A stretch of 64,000 nt of DNA from Sugiyamaella lignohabitans. Its lineage: Eukaryota; Ascomycota; Dipodascomycetes; Dipodascales; Trichomonascaceae. The notes beneath the pieces are model-generated. The model was not told where the DNA came from. It saw only the letters and a program-made list of their open reading frames with translations, and did no database searches. The stretch lies in contig NC_031674.1 of assembly GCF_001640025.1 (NCBI RefSeq), positions 4,464,001 through 4,528,000 of the forward strand. Direction: 5' to 3'. Of the stretch, positions 22,001 through 34,243 are shown piece after piece. The stretch's first letter is position 1. Every line of letters begins with the position of its first letter. A program made the translations under genes and the position numbers.

Positions 22001-25000
22001 CCGCTTCGTCGTCTGCTGCTTCATCAGTCGCTTCGTCGTCAGTTGGTTCATCAGTCGCTTCGTCGTCTGCCGCGTCGTCATCTGCTGCTTCATCAGTCGC
22101 TTCATCATCTGCTGCTTCATCAGTCGCTTCGTCGTCTGCAGCTTCTTCTGCCGCCTCATCAGTCGCTTCGTCTTCTGTTGCAGCTTCATCTGTTTCGTCA
22201 TCAGAAGCTTCATCAGCAGCTTCATCAGCAGCTTCATCAGTTGCCTCTTCAGCTGGTTCTTCGGCAGCATCTTCAGCAATTTCTTCTGCTGCTTCATCCC
22301 CAACTTCTTCCTTAGTCTCCTCCGCAGCCCCTAGTTCGTTTAGATTATCCAGTGCTCCATTTGCGAACAGCAGTACAACTGGAACAACTTCATCTGCTCT
22401 CACTAGTAATGTCCTTTCTGCGACCACTTCTAGTCTTTCGTCTTCTGGAACGTTGGCTAGCGCCAATAGTGCTCTCACATCTGGAGAAAGTTCAGTTAGT
22501 GGGCCATCTTCTGTAGCCCAGCGTAGTGGCCCACAGCCCTCTAGTGGTACATCAACCTCTGGAGCTCCTTCTAGTGGTGTCCAGTCCAGCGGCGCTCCAT
22601 CAAGTGGTGTCCAATCTAGCGGTGCTCCTTCTTCTGGATCTCCATCTAGTGGCGTCCAATCTAGCGGCGCACCAACTTCTGGAGCCCAGTCTAGTGGTGT
22701 TCTATCCAGCGGCGCACCAACTTCTGGAGCACCATCCAGTGGTGTTCCATCCAGCGGCGCACCAACTTCTGGAGCACCATCCAGTGGTGTTCAACCAAGT
22801 GGTTCTCCATCATCTGGAGCACCATCCAGTGGCGTTCAATCCAGCGGCGCACCAACTTCTGGAGCCCCGTCTAGTGGTGTTCAATCCAGCGCTGCACCAA
22901 CTTCAGGAGCCCAGTCTAGTGGTGCACCAACTTCTGGAGCTCAGTCTAGTGGTGTTCAATCCAGCGGCGCACCAACTTCTGGAGCACCATCCAGTGGTGT
23001 TCAATCAAGTGGTTCTCCATCATCTGGAGCTCAATCTAGTGGTGTTCCATCCAGCGGCGCACCAACTTCTGGAGCACCATCCAGTGGTGTTCAATCAAGT
23101 GGTTCTCCATCATCTGGAGCACCATCCAGTGGCGTTCAATCCAGCGGCGCACCAACTTCTGGAGCCCCGTCTAGTGGTGTTCAATCCAGCGCTGCACCAA
23201 CTTCAGGAGCCCAGTCTAGCGGTGCACCAACTTCTGGAGCTCAGTCTAGTGGTGTTCAATCCAGCGGCGCACCAACTTCTGGAGCACCATCCAGTGGTGT
23301 TCAATCAAGTGGTTCTCCATCATCTGGAGCTCAATCTAGTGGTGTTCCATCCAGCGGCGCACCAACTTCTGGAGCACCATCCAGTGGTGTTCAATCAAGT
23401 GGTTCTCCATCATCTGGAGCCCAATCCACTGGAGCTCAGTCCAGTGGCAGTCAATTATCAGGTTCGGCCTCTGCTGCTCAGTCCTCGGGTGCATCCTCTG
23501 GCCCAACAAGCGCTCCACTTTCTGGATCAGCTGTCGTTACTAGTGCACCAGCCTCCTCAGCTGCCTCCGCTAGTTCAACTGGAGTTGCTAGTGGTATTGC
23601 CAGTGATTTGGCTGCCATTGCATCAGCAGATGCCGCTTTGTTATCAGCCTTAGAGCAACTTCCAGCAAACCCCGGAAACGTGGCCATTGCTTTTGAGGGT
23701 CTTATCGGTTCTATTGAGCAGTTCATTGCTGACCTTGTTAACCTTGTCGCTTCGAGCTTGGTGAGAAGAGCAGATACCACTGCTGCAGGTCAAGCAGCTC
23801 TTCAAGCTGTTGAGTCTATTGTCAGCGCAATTAATGACTTCAGCCAATTCTACGGCGAAGAAGTTGCTTCAAATATTGCCGCCAGTACTGCTGCTGATGT
23901 TCAACAGCTTGTGGCTCTTGCTGAGCAAATCCTGACCCAAGCCAGTGTGGTTTGTCAAGATGGTGGTTTGAATGCTGCAATCTCTAATGTCAATTCAGTT
24001 TTCGGGCTTTCAATTGCACCATTTGCTGAACCATCTACTTGCAGTTCATCTAGTACTACAGGTTCAGCATCAGGCAGTTCAACAGGTGCCAGTGCTGGTG
24101 GCAGTACTGCAGCCAGTACTGCAGCCAGTGCCGGAGCCAGCGCTGGAGCCAGTGCTAGTGCCGGCAACTCAGGAACTACAACTCCTACCGCGAGCGTGTC
24201 TGGAACAGGCAAAGCCGGTGTTTCTGGCACAGTTTCTGGTGCCGGTGCTACTGGTTCCCTTACTACTTCACAAGGAATTCATCTAACCACGGTTACCAGT
24301 CTTACTACACTCACGGTACCATGTTCTACCTCAGCTGGGACTACATTTTACAGTACAATTACTGAAGAAGTCACTAAGACAATTCCTTGTGAGAAATGCA
24401 CCGAAACAGCTGCTAAGGCAGTCTCTTATACAACAATTACAAGTCTCACCACTTTGACAGTTCCTTGTTCCACATCGGCAGGTACTGTGTTATACACTAC
24501 AACTACTGAAAGTGTTACTATCACTGTTCCTTGTCCTTCCACAGAGACTGAACCCGCCCCTGGCTCGCCTGCTAAGTCCACTTCATCTCCAGGATCACCT
24601 GAAGGAGGCGCTGGTTCGCCCTCTTCGCCAAAGAGCCCTTCAAGTCCAGAGTCCCCAAGTTCCCCCAAGGCTCCTTCCTCTCCAGGATCTGGTACTTCGC
24701 CCGAATCTCCTGCTTCTTCTCCAGAATCTGGCTCTGCACCTAAATCACCTGCCGCTCCTGGGGCTGCCTCATCTCCAGAATCACCTGCTGCCCCTGAATC
24801 AGGATCATCTTCTGGCTCTACTTCACCTTCGACACCCGGTTCAGCTTCTTCTCCTGGATCCCCTGAGAGCCCAGAATCAGGTTCCCAACCAGCTTCTTCA
24901 CCTGAATCGAACCCTGGATCTCCTGCTCCCGTTGCTGGATCGAGTCCTAGTTCTGCTGCTGGCGGATCTTCGCCTGCAGAAGCTCCGGAAGAGAATACTT

Positions 25001-25074
25001 CCAGTGGTTCATCGCTATCAAGATCTTCTAGCATGTTGGTCTTCTTGGTCATGGGTTTCGTGGTTCTTGTTTAA
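19012..25074 (+). CDS. giant Ser/Ala- and Ser/Gly-repeat GPI cell-wall protein
   Basis: 2020 residues in one exon. Order: signal peptide (cut likely after residue 22, QVDA|Q); N-terminal helical domain of the HsbA/cell-wall mannoprotein type (about 23-190, two cysteines); Ser/Ala tract (about 205-1100) of ASSSA units, coded by a 15 bp minisatellite; Ser/Gly tract (about 1165-1490) of SGAPTSGAPSSG-like units; a second HsbA-like helical region (about 1530-1675); a Gly/Ser/Ala linker; two tandem copies of TSLTTLTVPCSTSAGT with VTxTxPC ends (about 1758-1840); a Pro/Ser-rich stalk; and a C-terminal hydrophobic tail (MLVFLVMGFVVLV) after Ser-rich residues, as in GPI proteins. A Kex2-like RR site lies at 1585-1586. 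Expected to be heavily O-mannosylated and wall-anchored, in adhesion or surface-hydrophobicity roles. That function is inferred. Repeat length may be polymorphic or mis-assembled. Confidence 0.9.
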   Translation: MVKVFHFSSWALAVALVKQVDAQCNAPTGAVESLIEVVSSISSGASSVSVQVGLFTDDSDLEGALSIQSGASTLQDYLSSATGAASAIASPATSCDSVAVANGLSDATVPIVGLLQELVAKYPIFSSGLVGSVAPELVSQDISSLQGLTVDLEEQAYSKFDCAALPDVVTDFEDINDAFVSAASQYSITSLAPTPTPPPNDGACSSSVASSSAASSSAASSSVASSSAASSSAASSAASSSAASSSVASSSAASSSAASSAASSSAASSSAASSSAASSSAASSSAASSSAASSSAASSSAASSSAASSSAASSSAASSSAASSSAASSSAASSSAASSSAASSSAASSSAASSSAESSSAASSSAASSSAASSSAASSSAASSSAASSSAASSSAASSSAASSSAASSSAASSSAASSSAASSSAAASSAASSSAASSSAASSSAASSSAASSSAASSSAESSSAASSSAASSSVASSSAASSSAASSSAASSSAASSSAASSSAASSSAASSSAASSSAASSSAASSSAASSSAASSSAASSSEASSSAASSSAASSSAASSSAESSSAASSSAASSSAESSSAASSAASSSAASSSAASSSAASSSAASSAASSSAASSVASSSAASSAASSAASSSAASSVASSSAASSAASSAASSSAASSVASSSAASSVASSSAASSAASSAASSSAASSVASSSAASSAASSAASSAASSAASSSAASSVASSSVGSSVASSSAASSSAASSVASSSPASSVASSSASSSAASSSAASSSAASSVASSSAISSSVASSSAESSSAPSSSAVSSAASSSAASSSAASSSGSSAESSTASSAASSSAASSSAASSAVSSSAVSSAPSSAASSSAASSTASSVASSSAASSAVSSSATSSIASSSAASSAASSAASSSAVSSVASSAASSSAASSVASSSAASSVASSSAASSAASSAASSSAASSVASSSAASSVASSSAASSAASSAASSSAASSAASSAASSSAASSVASSSVGSSVASSSAASSSAASSVASSSAASSVASSSAASSAASSVASSSVAASSVSSSEASSAASSAASSVASSAGSSAASSAISSAASSPTSSLVSSAAPSSFRLSSAPFANSSTTGTTSSALTSNVLSATTSSLSSSGTLASANSALTSGESSVSGPSSVAQRSGPQPSSGTSTSGAPSSGVQSSGAPSSGVQSSGAPSSGSPSSGVQSSGAPTSGAQSSGVLSSGAPTSGAPSSGVPSSGAPTSGAPSSGVQPSGSPSSGAPSSGVQSSGAPTSGAPSSGVQSSAAPTSGAQSSGAPTSGAQSSGVQSSGAPTSGAPSSGVQSSGSPSSGAQSSGVPSSGAPTSGAPSSGVQSSGSPSSGAPSSGVQSSGAPTSGAPSSGVQSSAAPTSGAQSSGAPTSGAQSSGVQSSGAPTSGAPSSGVQSSGSPSSGAQSSGVPSSGAPTSGAPSSGVQSSGSPSSGAQSTGAQSSGSQLSGSASAAQSSGASSGPTSAPLSGSAVVTSAPASSAASASSTGVASGIASDLAAIASADAALLSALEQLPANPGNVAIAFEGLIGSIEQFIADLVNLVASSLVRRADTTAAGQAALQAVESIVSAINDFSQFYGEEVASNIAASTAADVQQLVALAEQILTQASVVCQDGGLNAAISNVNSVFGLSIAPFAEPSTCSSSSTTGSASGSSTGASAGGSTAASTAASAGASAGASASAGNSGTTTPTASVSGTGKAGVSGTVSGAGATGSLTTSQGIHLTTVTSLTTLTVPCSTSAGTTFYSTITEEVTKTIPCEKCTETAAKAVSYTTITSLTTLTVPCSTSAGTVLYTTTTESVTITVPCPSTETEPAPGSPAKSTSSPGSPEGGAGSPSSPKSPSSPESPSSPKAPSSPGSGTSPESPASSPESGSAPKSPAAPGAASSPESPAAPESGSSSGSTSPSTPGSASSPGSPESPESGSQPASSPESNPGSPAPVAGSSPSSAAGGSSPAEAPEENTSSGSSLSRSSSMLVFLVMGFVVLV
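19620..22320 (+). repeat. ASSSA minisatellite (15 bp unit) inside the cell-wall gene
   Basis: Tandem 15-base units of the type GCTTCGTCTTCGGCA with many third-position variants and 12-base deletions (ASSA). Serines here are almost all TCN codons. A block around the rare SVGSS peptide recurs 834 bp apart (21.16-21.30 kb and 21.99-22.14 kb), showing internal segmental duplication. Confidence 0.95.
22741..23420 (+). repeat. 300 bp macro-repeat in the Ser/Gly tract
   Basis: Block 22741-23040 is repeated at 23041-23340 with two differences by direct reading, followed by a third partial copy (23341 to about 23420) identical over roughly 80 bp. Built from smaller 36-60 bp SGAPTSGAPSSG/SGVQSSG units. 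Serines mix TCN and AGY codons, unlike the Ser/Ala tract. The 100-codon period keeps the frame. Confidence 0.95.
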
Positions 25075-27060
<1,986 letters not shown>

Positions 27061-27148
27061 TTAATTCATAACCTTAATACACTTGCATTCTTTTTCTGTT
27101 CTTCATGGGTACGCTACGGCCATAGATATTGCCGGAGGCATTCCCTAT

Positions 27149-27166
27149 CTATATCACGTGATATAG
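27149..27166. promoter_or_regulatory. 18 bp perfect palindrome with CACGTG core
   Basis: CTATATCACGTGATATAG is its own reverse complement and has an ATCACGTGAT core, the strongest Cbf1-type E-box form. It lies about 170 bp upstream of the BRR2 start and 90 bp after the PDR16 stop. Seen directly. Function inferred. Confidence 0.55.
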
Positions 27167-27334
27167 GTTAAGGGTTAAGTTAGGTTCACCAAATTTCACT
27201 GATGCATGCGAGACTTGTAAATAATCTGTGAAAGGTACTCAGCTTCAAGAATCTTAAAAAGACTCTTACAACAGATCCTGCTGTGCCTCTGGCACTGTTT
27301 TTACCGATTACTTTATTTATTTTTACAATTCACC

Positions 27335-30300
27335 ATGTCTGACAAAAATGATAATGCACGCTTCAAATAGTAAGTACTAGCCACAGACGAATATGTTACT
27401 ACTGGCCAGTCTGCTATGTGATATAAGTGAACTAACAATTGCAGTGAGGCTATGTCAAATATAGTGACCTCCGTTGACAGACGATTTGTTCAGAGGGATG
27501 TTAGCACAGCTCGGGAGGCTGAGTCCTTGAAGGGCAAGATTAGTGTCGCGGACATGGGATCGAACATTGCTCGATCCCAGCCTCCTTCGTCATCGTTATC
27601 CAAGCAAGCAGTTGTTAATGACAGGCCACAAAAGAAATTGTCCAAAAGACCAACAAGATTTAATGACGATGATATTGAAGGAGATTTGACTTATGTTGCC
27701 AATACGCCTGTGGCAAGAGAAGTGTTAGATCTTATAATGAGCTGGGTACAGTCGTATTTAGAAGATGTCAGTCATGAAACTATCCGTAGTGCAGCTGATG
27801 CTATATTAGTTGCTGTGAAAGATCAGGCGCTCAAAGATTCGGAAAAGAAGAAAGAAGTGGAAGATATAGTTGGTCCTGTGACCAATGAGCATTTCAGTCA
27901 ATTGGAGTCTCTATGCAGAAGAATGCCAGATATTGAGGAGAACGAATCACCTGGGAAAACTGGAGCTGATGACGAAATCGGTGTTGCTGTCACATTTGAA
28001 GGTGATGATGACGACGAGGGTATTGATGGTTTGACTGATGAAGAGGATGAAGAAGATATAGATGATGAGCCAAGTCTCCAAGCTCCTGTGGAGACCTCAC
28101 AAACTCTTGAGAATGAGAGTGAAATTATTAAAGGTACGAGTACATCTGAAAACTCGAAGGAAGCCACACTCCCAGCACATGAATTGGACGCATATTGGCT
28201 TCAACGTAGATTGAGCCCTATATTTACAGATGCACATTTGTTACAGGAGAAAACAGCCCAGGTGTTCGAAATTCTTGCTTCTCCTATGTCCTTGGGGCAA
28301 GCGGAAAATGAGATAATGGAACTGTTCGATTTTGATCATTTCGACCTGGCCAAATTTCTATGCCTTAACCGTAGCAAAATTGTGTGGCTAACGAGATTTA
28401 ACCGAGCTGAGACTGGAATTCAAAGGGATGCCATTTTGAGTGACATGGTTTCAGCTGGACTACAGGATATTGTAGATGAACTACGGGGAACTTCTCAGGA
28501 GAAGACTGGAATGGACGTGGATGCACCTGAAGAAGAGCCACAAGAAGCAGAGTTAGCAAGACGAGTCAAAACATCAAAGCTTACCCCCAACTTAGTCGAC
28601 CTTGATTCTCTAATTTTTGATGAAGGAAGCCATCTTTATACAGGCGGCAAGATAACTCTTCCTGAAGGATCCTATAAGTCACCACCCACTAAGACATACG
28701 AGCAGTATAACATACCCGCACCTAAAAAGCATTACAACCCAAGTGAGATGTTCGTTCGTATCTCAGAGCTTCCTGAGTGGACCCACCCGGCTTTTGAAGG
28801 AACAGCATCTCTCAACACTATTCAAAGTCATGTTTTCCCAATGGCATTTGGGTCTGAGGAAAATTTACTTATTTGTGCACCTACTGGTGCTGGTAAAACC
28901 AATATTGCGTTATTGACGATTCTCAGAGCTATATCTCAGTATCGAAATGCAAGGAACAATCAGTTCGAGCTCGAAGCCTTCAAGATAGTATATATTGCGC
29001 CTTTGAAAGCTTTGGTCCAGGAGCAAGTTAGAGAATTCGGAAAAAAGTTGGCCCCTTTTGGAATTCAAGTAGCGGAATTAACCGGTGATAGAAACCTCAC
29101 AAAGCAGCAGATGTCACAAACACAAGTTATTGTGACGACACCTGAAAAATGGGATGTCATCACTCGTAAGTCGTCTGACACTAGTTATGCAAATCTAGTC
29201 CGTCTTATCATTATTGACGAAATTCATCTCCTACATGATGAACGTGGTCCAGTGTTAGAGAGCATAGTGGCACGTACCATACGGCGTTCTGAGGCAACTG
29301 GTGAGTCTGTCCGTCTGGTCGGACTTTCCGCAACACTCCCAAATTATAAAGATGTTGCTCGTTTTATCCGTGTAGAGAAGGGGTTATTTTATTTCGATGC
29401 TTCCTACAGACCATGTCCATTAGAACAGAAATTTATTGGTATTACGGAAAAAAAGGCAATCAAGAGGTACCAAGCCATGAATGATGCCTGTTTCGACAAA
29501 GTCATGGAGTATGCAGGTAAACAGCAGGTAATCATTTTTGTACACTCGCGAAAAGAAACAGCTAAAACAGCCAAATTTCTTCGAGATAGGGCTTCTGAGG
29601 AGGGTGTGTTGAATAAGTTTTTGAAGAGCGATATTGCCTCACGAGAGATTCTACGGTCTGAGAGTGAATTGGTTTCAAATTCGGACTTGAAAGATTTACT
29701 GCCTACCGGGTTTGCTATTCATCATGCAGGATTGCGAAGAGCCGATAGATCTTCTGCCGAAGAACTTTTTGCAGCCGGCCAGGTTCAGGTTTTGGTATCT
29801 ACTGCCACACTCGCATGGGGAGTAAATCTTCCTGCTCATACTGTAATTATCAAAGGAACCCAAGTTTACAATCCTCAAAGAGGTAGGTGGACTGAGCTCT
29901 CGCCTCAAGATGTTATACAAATGCTCGGTAGAGCTGGTCGTCCAAGATATGACAATTATGGAGAGGGTATTATCATCACCGCCCATACAGAGCTTAACTA
30001 CTACATGTCGCTGTTAAATGCCAAATTACCTATCGAAAGTCAATTTATGTCGAAACTAGCTGATAATTTGAATGCCGAAATTGTATTAGGTAATGTCAGG
30101 ACAAGAGATGATGCTGTTGAATGGTTGGGCTACAGTTATCTCTATGTGAGAATGTTAAAGTCCCCCTCAATATACAGGGTGGGTGAGAATTATTCAAACG
30201 ATAAATTTCTGGTTAAAAAGAGGTTGGATCTGGTGCATTCGGCGTTGGTCGCCCTGAGTCAGAGCCGTCTTGTAAAATATGATGAAGAAAATGGTCGAAT

Positions 30301-33300
30301 CCAGTCAAGTGAACTGGGAAGAATCGCCTCACATTTTTATATCTCGCATACTTCTATCGCAACTTACAACAACATGCTCACCCCATATCTGTCTCCTATT
30401 GAAATCTTCAGGATTTTTTCACTCTCCGAAGAGTTTAAAAATATTCCTGTCCGACAAGAGGAGAAACTAGAACTATCAAAATTGATTGAGATGGCTCCCA
30501 TACCTGTAAAGGAAACAATCGAGGAGCCTGCGGCTAAAATCAATATTTTATTGCAAGCATACATTTGCCGATTGAAGCTGGATGGATTTGCATTGGCTGC
30601 CGATATGGTTTATGTTACACAATCGGCTGGACGGCTATTTAGAGCTATTTATGAGATCTGTTTAGGTAAAAGATGGGCTGGCTTAACAAGAACTACCCTT
30701 GATATCTGTAAAATGGTTGCTGAGAGAATGTGGCTTTCCAATACACCTTTGCGTCAGTTTCCCGACGCGCCTGCAGAAGTGATCCGCAAGATGGAAGCTT
30801 CACAGATGCCATGGAACAGATACTTTGACTTGACAGATCCAGCCGAGGTTGGACAAGCTATCCGTGTGGAAAGAGCTGGCTCGCAGGTATTCCGATTATT
30901 ACAGCAATTCCCACGACTAGAATTAAATGCACAATTCCAACCGGTTACTCCCAGTTTACTACGAGTCGAGCTTGAAATCACACCTAAGTTCGAATGGAAC
31001 AGAAATGTTCATGGTTCCAGTGAGTCGTTCATTATACTAGTGGAGGACTGTGATGGTGAGGTAATTTTATTTAGTGACACCTTTGTCTTGAAGGAGCAAT
31101 ACGCTACTGAAGAACACATTGTAGAGTTCACCGTTCCAATTTCTGATCCCATACCACCCAATTATTTCGTATCTGTGATTTCGGAAAAATGGTTACATAG
31201 CGAAGCCCGATTAGTGATGTCTTTTAAGGATTTGATTGTTCCGTCTAAATTTCCTGCACACACTCCTACATTTGACCTCGAGCCGATGCAGACTTCCGAA
31301 CTAAATGATAAAGAGTATGAATCATTGTACCCATGGAAAACTTTCAACCGGATTCAGACACAAACATTTAATACATTGTATGGATCCGATAGTAATGTTT
31401 TTGTAGGGGCTGCACCAGGAAATGGAACGGGGGTATGTGCTGAGTTAGCCATCCTTAGATTGTGGAATGAATCTTCTGATGGGAAAGCTGTTTATGTGGC
31501 GCCATTTGAAGACCAGATTCAAAAGAAACTACTCGGCTGGAGATTTAGACTTTCATCGATTCACGGTGGCAAGGAGATCAACAAACTTACTGGCGAACTC
31601 TCCAACGATTTGAAGATTCTTGAACGGTCGTCTTTGGTGCTTGCTACTCCAACTCAGTGGGATGCAATTTCCCGTAAATGGCACAAACGTAGAAATGTTC
31701 AGAAAGTGAGACTGTTTATAGCAGATGATGTTCATATGATTGGCGGTTTGAATGGATCAGTATATGAGATAATTATCTCAAGAATGCGATATATGTCAGC
31801 TCAGCTTGAATCTGGCTTGAGACTTGTGGCTCTTGGAGTGTCGCTTGCTAATGGCAAAGATCTCGGAGAGTGGATAGGTGCTACTAGTCAAACCATATTT
31901 AATTTTTCACCGAAGGAACGAATGTATCCCTTGGAAATTCATTTACAATCACTGGGCATCCCTCACCACCCATCGTTGATGATAGCAATGGCAAGACCTA
32001 CGTTTCAAGCTGTTACAACATTGGCCGACGGTAGACCCTCACTCATTTTTGTAAATGACTTGAAACAGTGTATTGATACAAGTATGGACTTGCAGAGATT
32101 GGCATTTGCCGACTGCGACAGCGCTGATATTTTCCGAAGAGTGCCGCTTGAAGAGTTGAGTAATGTATCCAAGATCGTTGATCAAGATCTAGCTGACAGT
32201 GTGGAACATGGTATTGGCTATTTATATCCAGCAATGTCTAGCAGAGATAGAGTTATTGTCGAAGACTTGTTTAACAGAAATCTGATTGGCATCCTCATCG
32301 CCACCAGAGAAACCTGCTGGACATCACCCAAGGCGCAGTTGGTGGTCGTTATGGGCACCCAGCTTTATGAAGGTCGGGAACATAGATATATTGATTATCC
32401 GATTAGTGAACTGCTCCAAATGATTGGAAGGGCTAGTGATCCATCGAACAGTAAAACTCTTATTCTCACCAATACCACTAAACGGGATTATTACAAAAAG
32501 TTCCTAAATGAAGCGTTACCTATCGAGAGTCATCTTAATCTCTATCTTCACGATGCTTTCATAGCAGAAATTAGCGAGCGGGTAATAACATCCCCAGAAG
32601 ACGCTGTTGACTGGCTGACTTATAGTTACTTCTACCGAAGGCTGAAATTAAATCCTAGCTATTACGGCATTACGGATCAATCAGACAACGGTTTGAACGA
32701 GTATCTTTCCGAACTAGTGGAGACTACGTTACAGGATTTATCTGAGGCCCAATTGATTGAATACGATGAAGACCAGGAAGAATCGCCCATAACTGTTCTC
32801 AATGGAGCCTTCATTGCTGCATACTACAATATTTCATTTATTACCATGCAGACATTCTCTTTGTCCTTGGGTGCCAGATCAAAGCGTAGGAATATCCTGG
32901 AAATAATTAGCTCTGCTGCTGAGTTCGAGAATATTCCAATAAGGAACCATGAGGATTTAGCTTTGTCGCGTTTACATGAGAGGGTGCCCTATAAGTTATC
33001 AGAGCCAGCACCTGGAACAACTAGATTTAAGGCGTTTGTTCTTCTTCAGGCCCATATTTCACGACTAACTCTTCCGCCTGACTTGGTTTCGGATCAAAAG
33101 TTGATATTAGAAAAGACTTTACAACTTCTCTCTGCCTCTGTGGACGTGTTGTCTGGGAATGGCCATCTCAACGCGCTACAAGCGATGGATTTGTGTCAGA
33201 TGGTGGTTCAGGCTACATGGGATAAGGACTCTCCACTGAAACAAATCCCATATTTCACTGATAGTATTATTGAGCGATGCAATTCCGAACAGTAAGTATT

Positions 33301-33916
33301 CACGAGTTAATAATTGTTCAATGGAACTTAACACTAACAATTTGAAGGGTGAAATCTGTCTATGATTTCATGATGATTGAGGAAGATGAGGTTAGAAATC
33401 GAATATTGCAGATTGACGAACAGGATCCAAGAATGAACAAAATTGCTGCATTTGTCAATAAATATCCAAGTATAGATATCTCCTACGAGCTTGATAAGGA
33501 CCCTATAGTTTCAGGCGAGCCTTCCCAAGTCCAAGTTGTAGTTGAGAGAGAGGTGGACGAGGATGAGCTAGTAGACTTGTCAGTTGAGGCACAGTTCTAT
33601 CCTTTTCCGAAGATTGAAAATTGTAAGTATTGTATTTGTTAACAAGCATGAAGACGACGAGAAGAAACTAACAATAAAAGGGTGGGTGGTAGTTGGAAGC
33701 AGGGAAGCAGGCCAAGTGTATGGTATTAAAAGAATTTCACTTTCCAAGCCATCACAAGCAACCAGTGTAGATTTTGTTATTCCTAAGGCAGGTGAACAGA
33801 CGCTGAACATATGGTGTACGTGTGACTCCTACATTGATGTCGATAAAGAAGTTGAGTTCAAAGTAGACGTGGAAGAAAGTGAAAGCTCAGATCACGAGAT
33901 GGAGGATGATGAATAA
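27335..33916 (+). CDS. BRR2: U5 snRNP spliceosomal helicase Brr2 (4 exons)
   Basis: 2130-residue Ski2-like double-cassette helicase (yeast Brr2 2163 aa), which unwinds U4/U6 to activate the spliceosome. Exons: 27335..27369, 27445..33291, 33348..33622, 33681..33916. All three introns have GT...ACTAAC close to the AG. Joins restore FKYEAMSNIV near the N-terminus, NSEQVKSVYDFM, and IENWWVVVG in the last Sec63 domain. Cassette 1 is active: Walker A APTGAGKT at 490-497, DEIH at 603-606, LVGLSATLPNY, QMLGRAGRPRYD. Cassette 2 is degenerate as in all Brr2: GAAPGNGTG lacks the Lys/Thr, and motif II is ADDVH. An acidic insert (about 190-225) precedes the helicases. The PLUG/PWI-type N-domain is present. 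Confidence 0.97.
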
Positions 33917-34243
33917 TTATTTATTCTATAATAGCATAATAGTACAGGTAAATTATAACATTAAGGATCGGTCCCTAGTTTAAGTTATAAAGGCAGACGT
34001 GAAACAACTACTAATTGAGGAACCGTAATTGATATAGCGCGATTGCAGTCACAACGACAGCAGCATCTACTCGAGCAGGTTTCCCATGTACTTAGACTCG
34101 GTCTGGAATGAAGCTATAGGGTAGCAAAACAACTCTAACAGTCCAAGGCCTGAGTCTGCTATATCGGCATTTCGTTTAGTCAGAGACAAAAGCTACAAAT
34201 TACGAATTATCTATTAAGTCTACAAATGATTATTATATTTTGA
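33917..34243. other. convergent 3' flanks of BRR2 and the ABC transporter
   Basis: 327 bp between two stops. BRR2 is followed at once by AATTATTTATTCT, a probable 3'-end element. Nothing else recognised. Confidence 0.6.

Noticed and set aside
19563..22478. 971-codon antisense frame of Glu/Asp/Ala repeats opposite the cell-wall gene
   Set aside because: It mirrors the TCN/GCN minisatellite, which yields few stops on the other strand. Composition is entirely dictated by the sense repeat, and a signal peptide, HsbA-like domain and GPI tail exist only on the sense strand.
22526..23653. 375-codon plus-strand frame in the Ser/Gly tract
   Set aside because: Out-of-frame translation of the 300 bp macro-repeat; the main frame runs uninterrupted through it.
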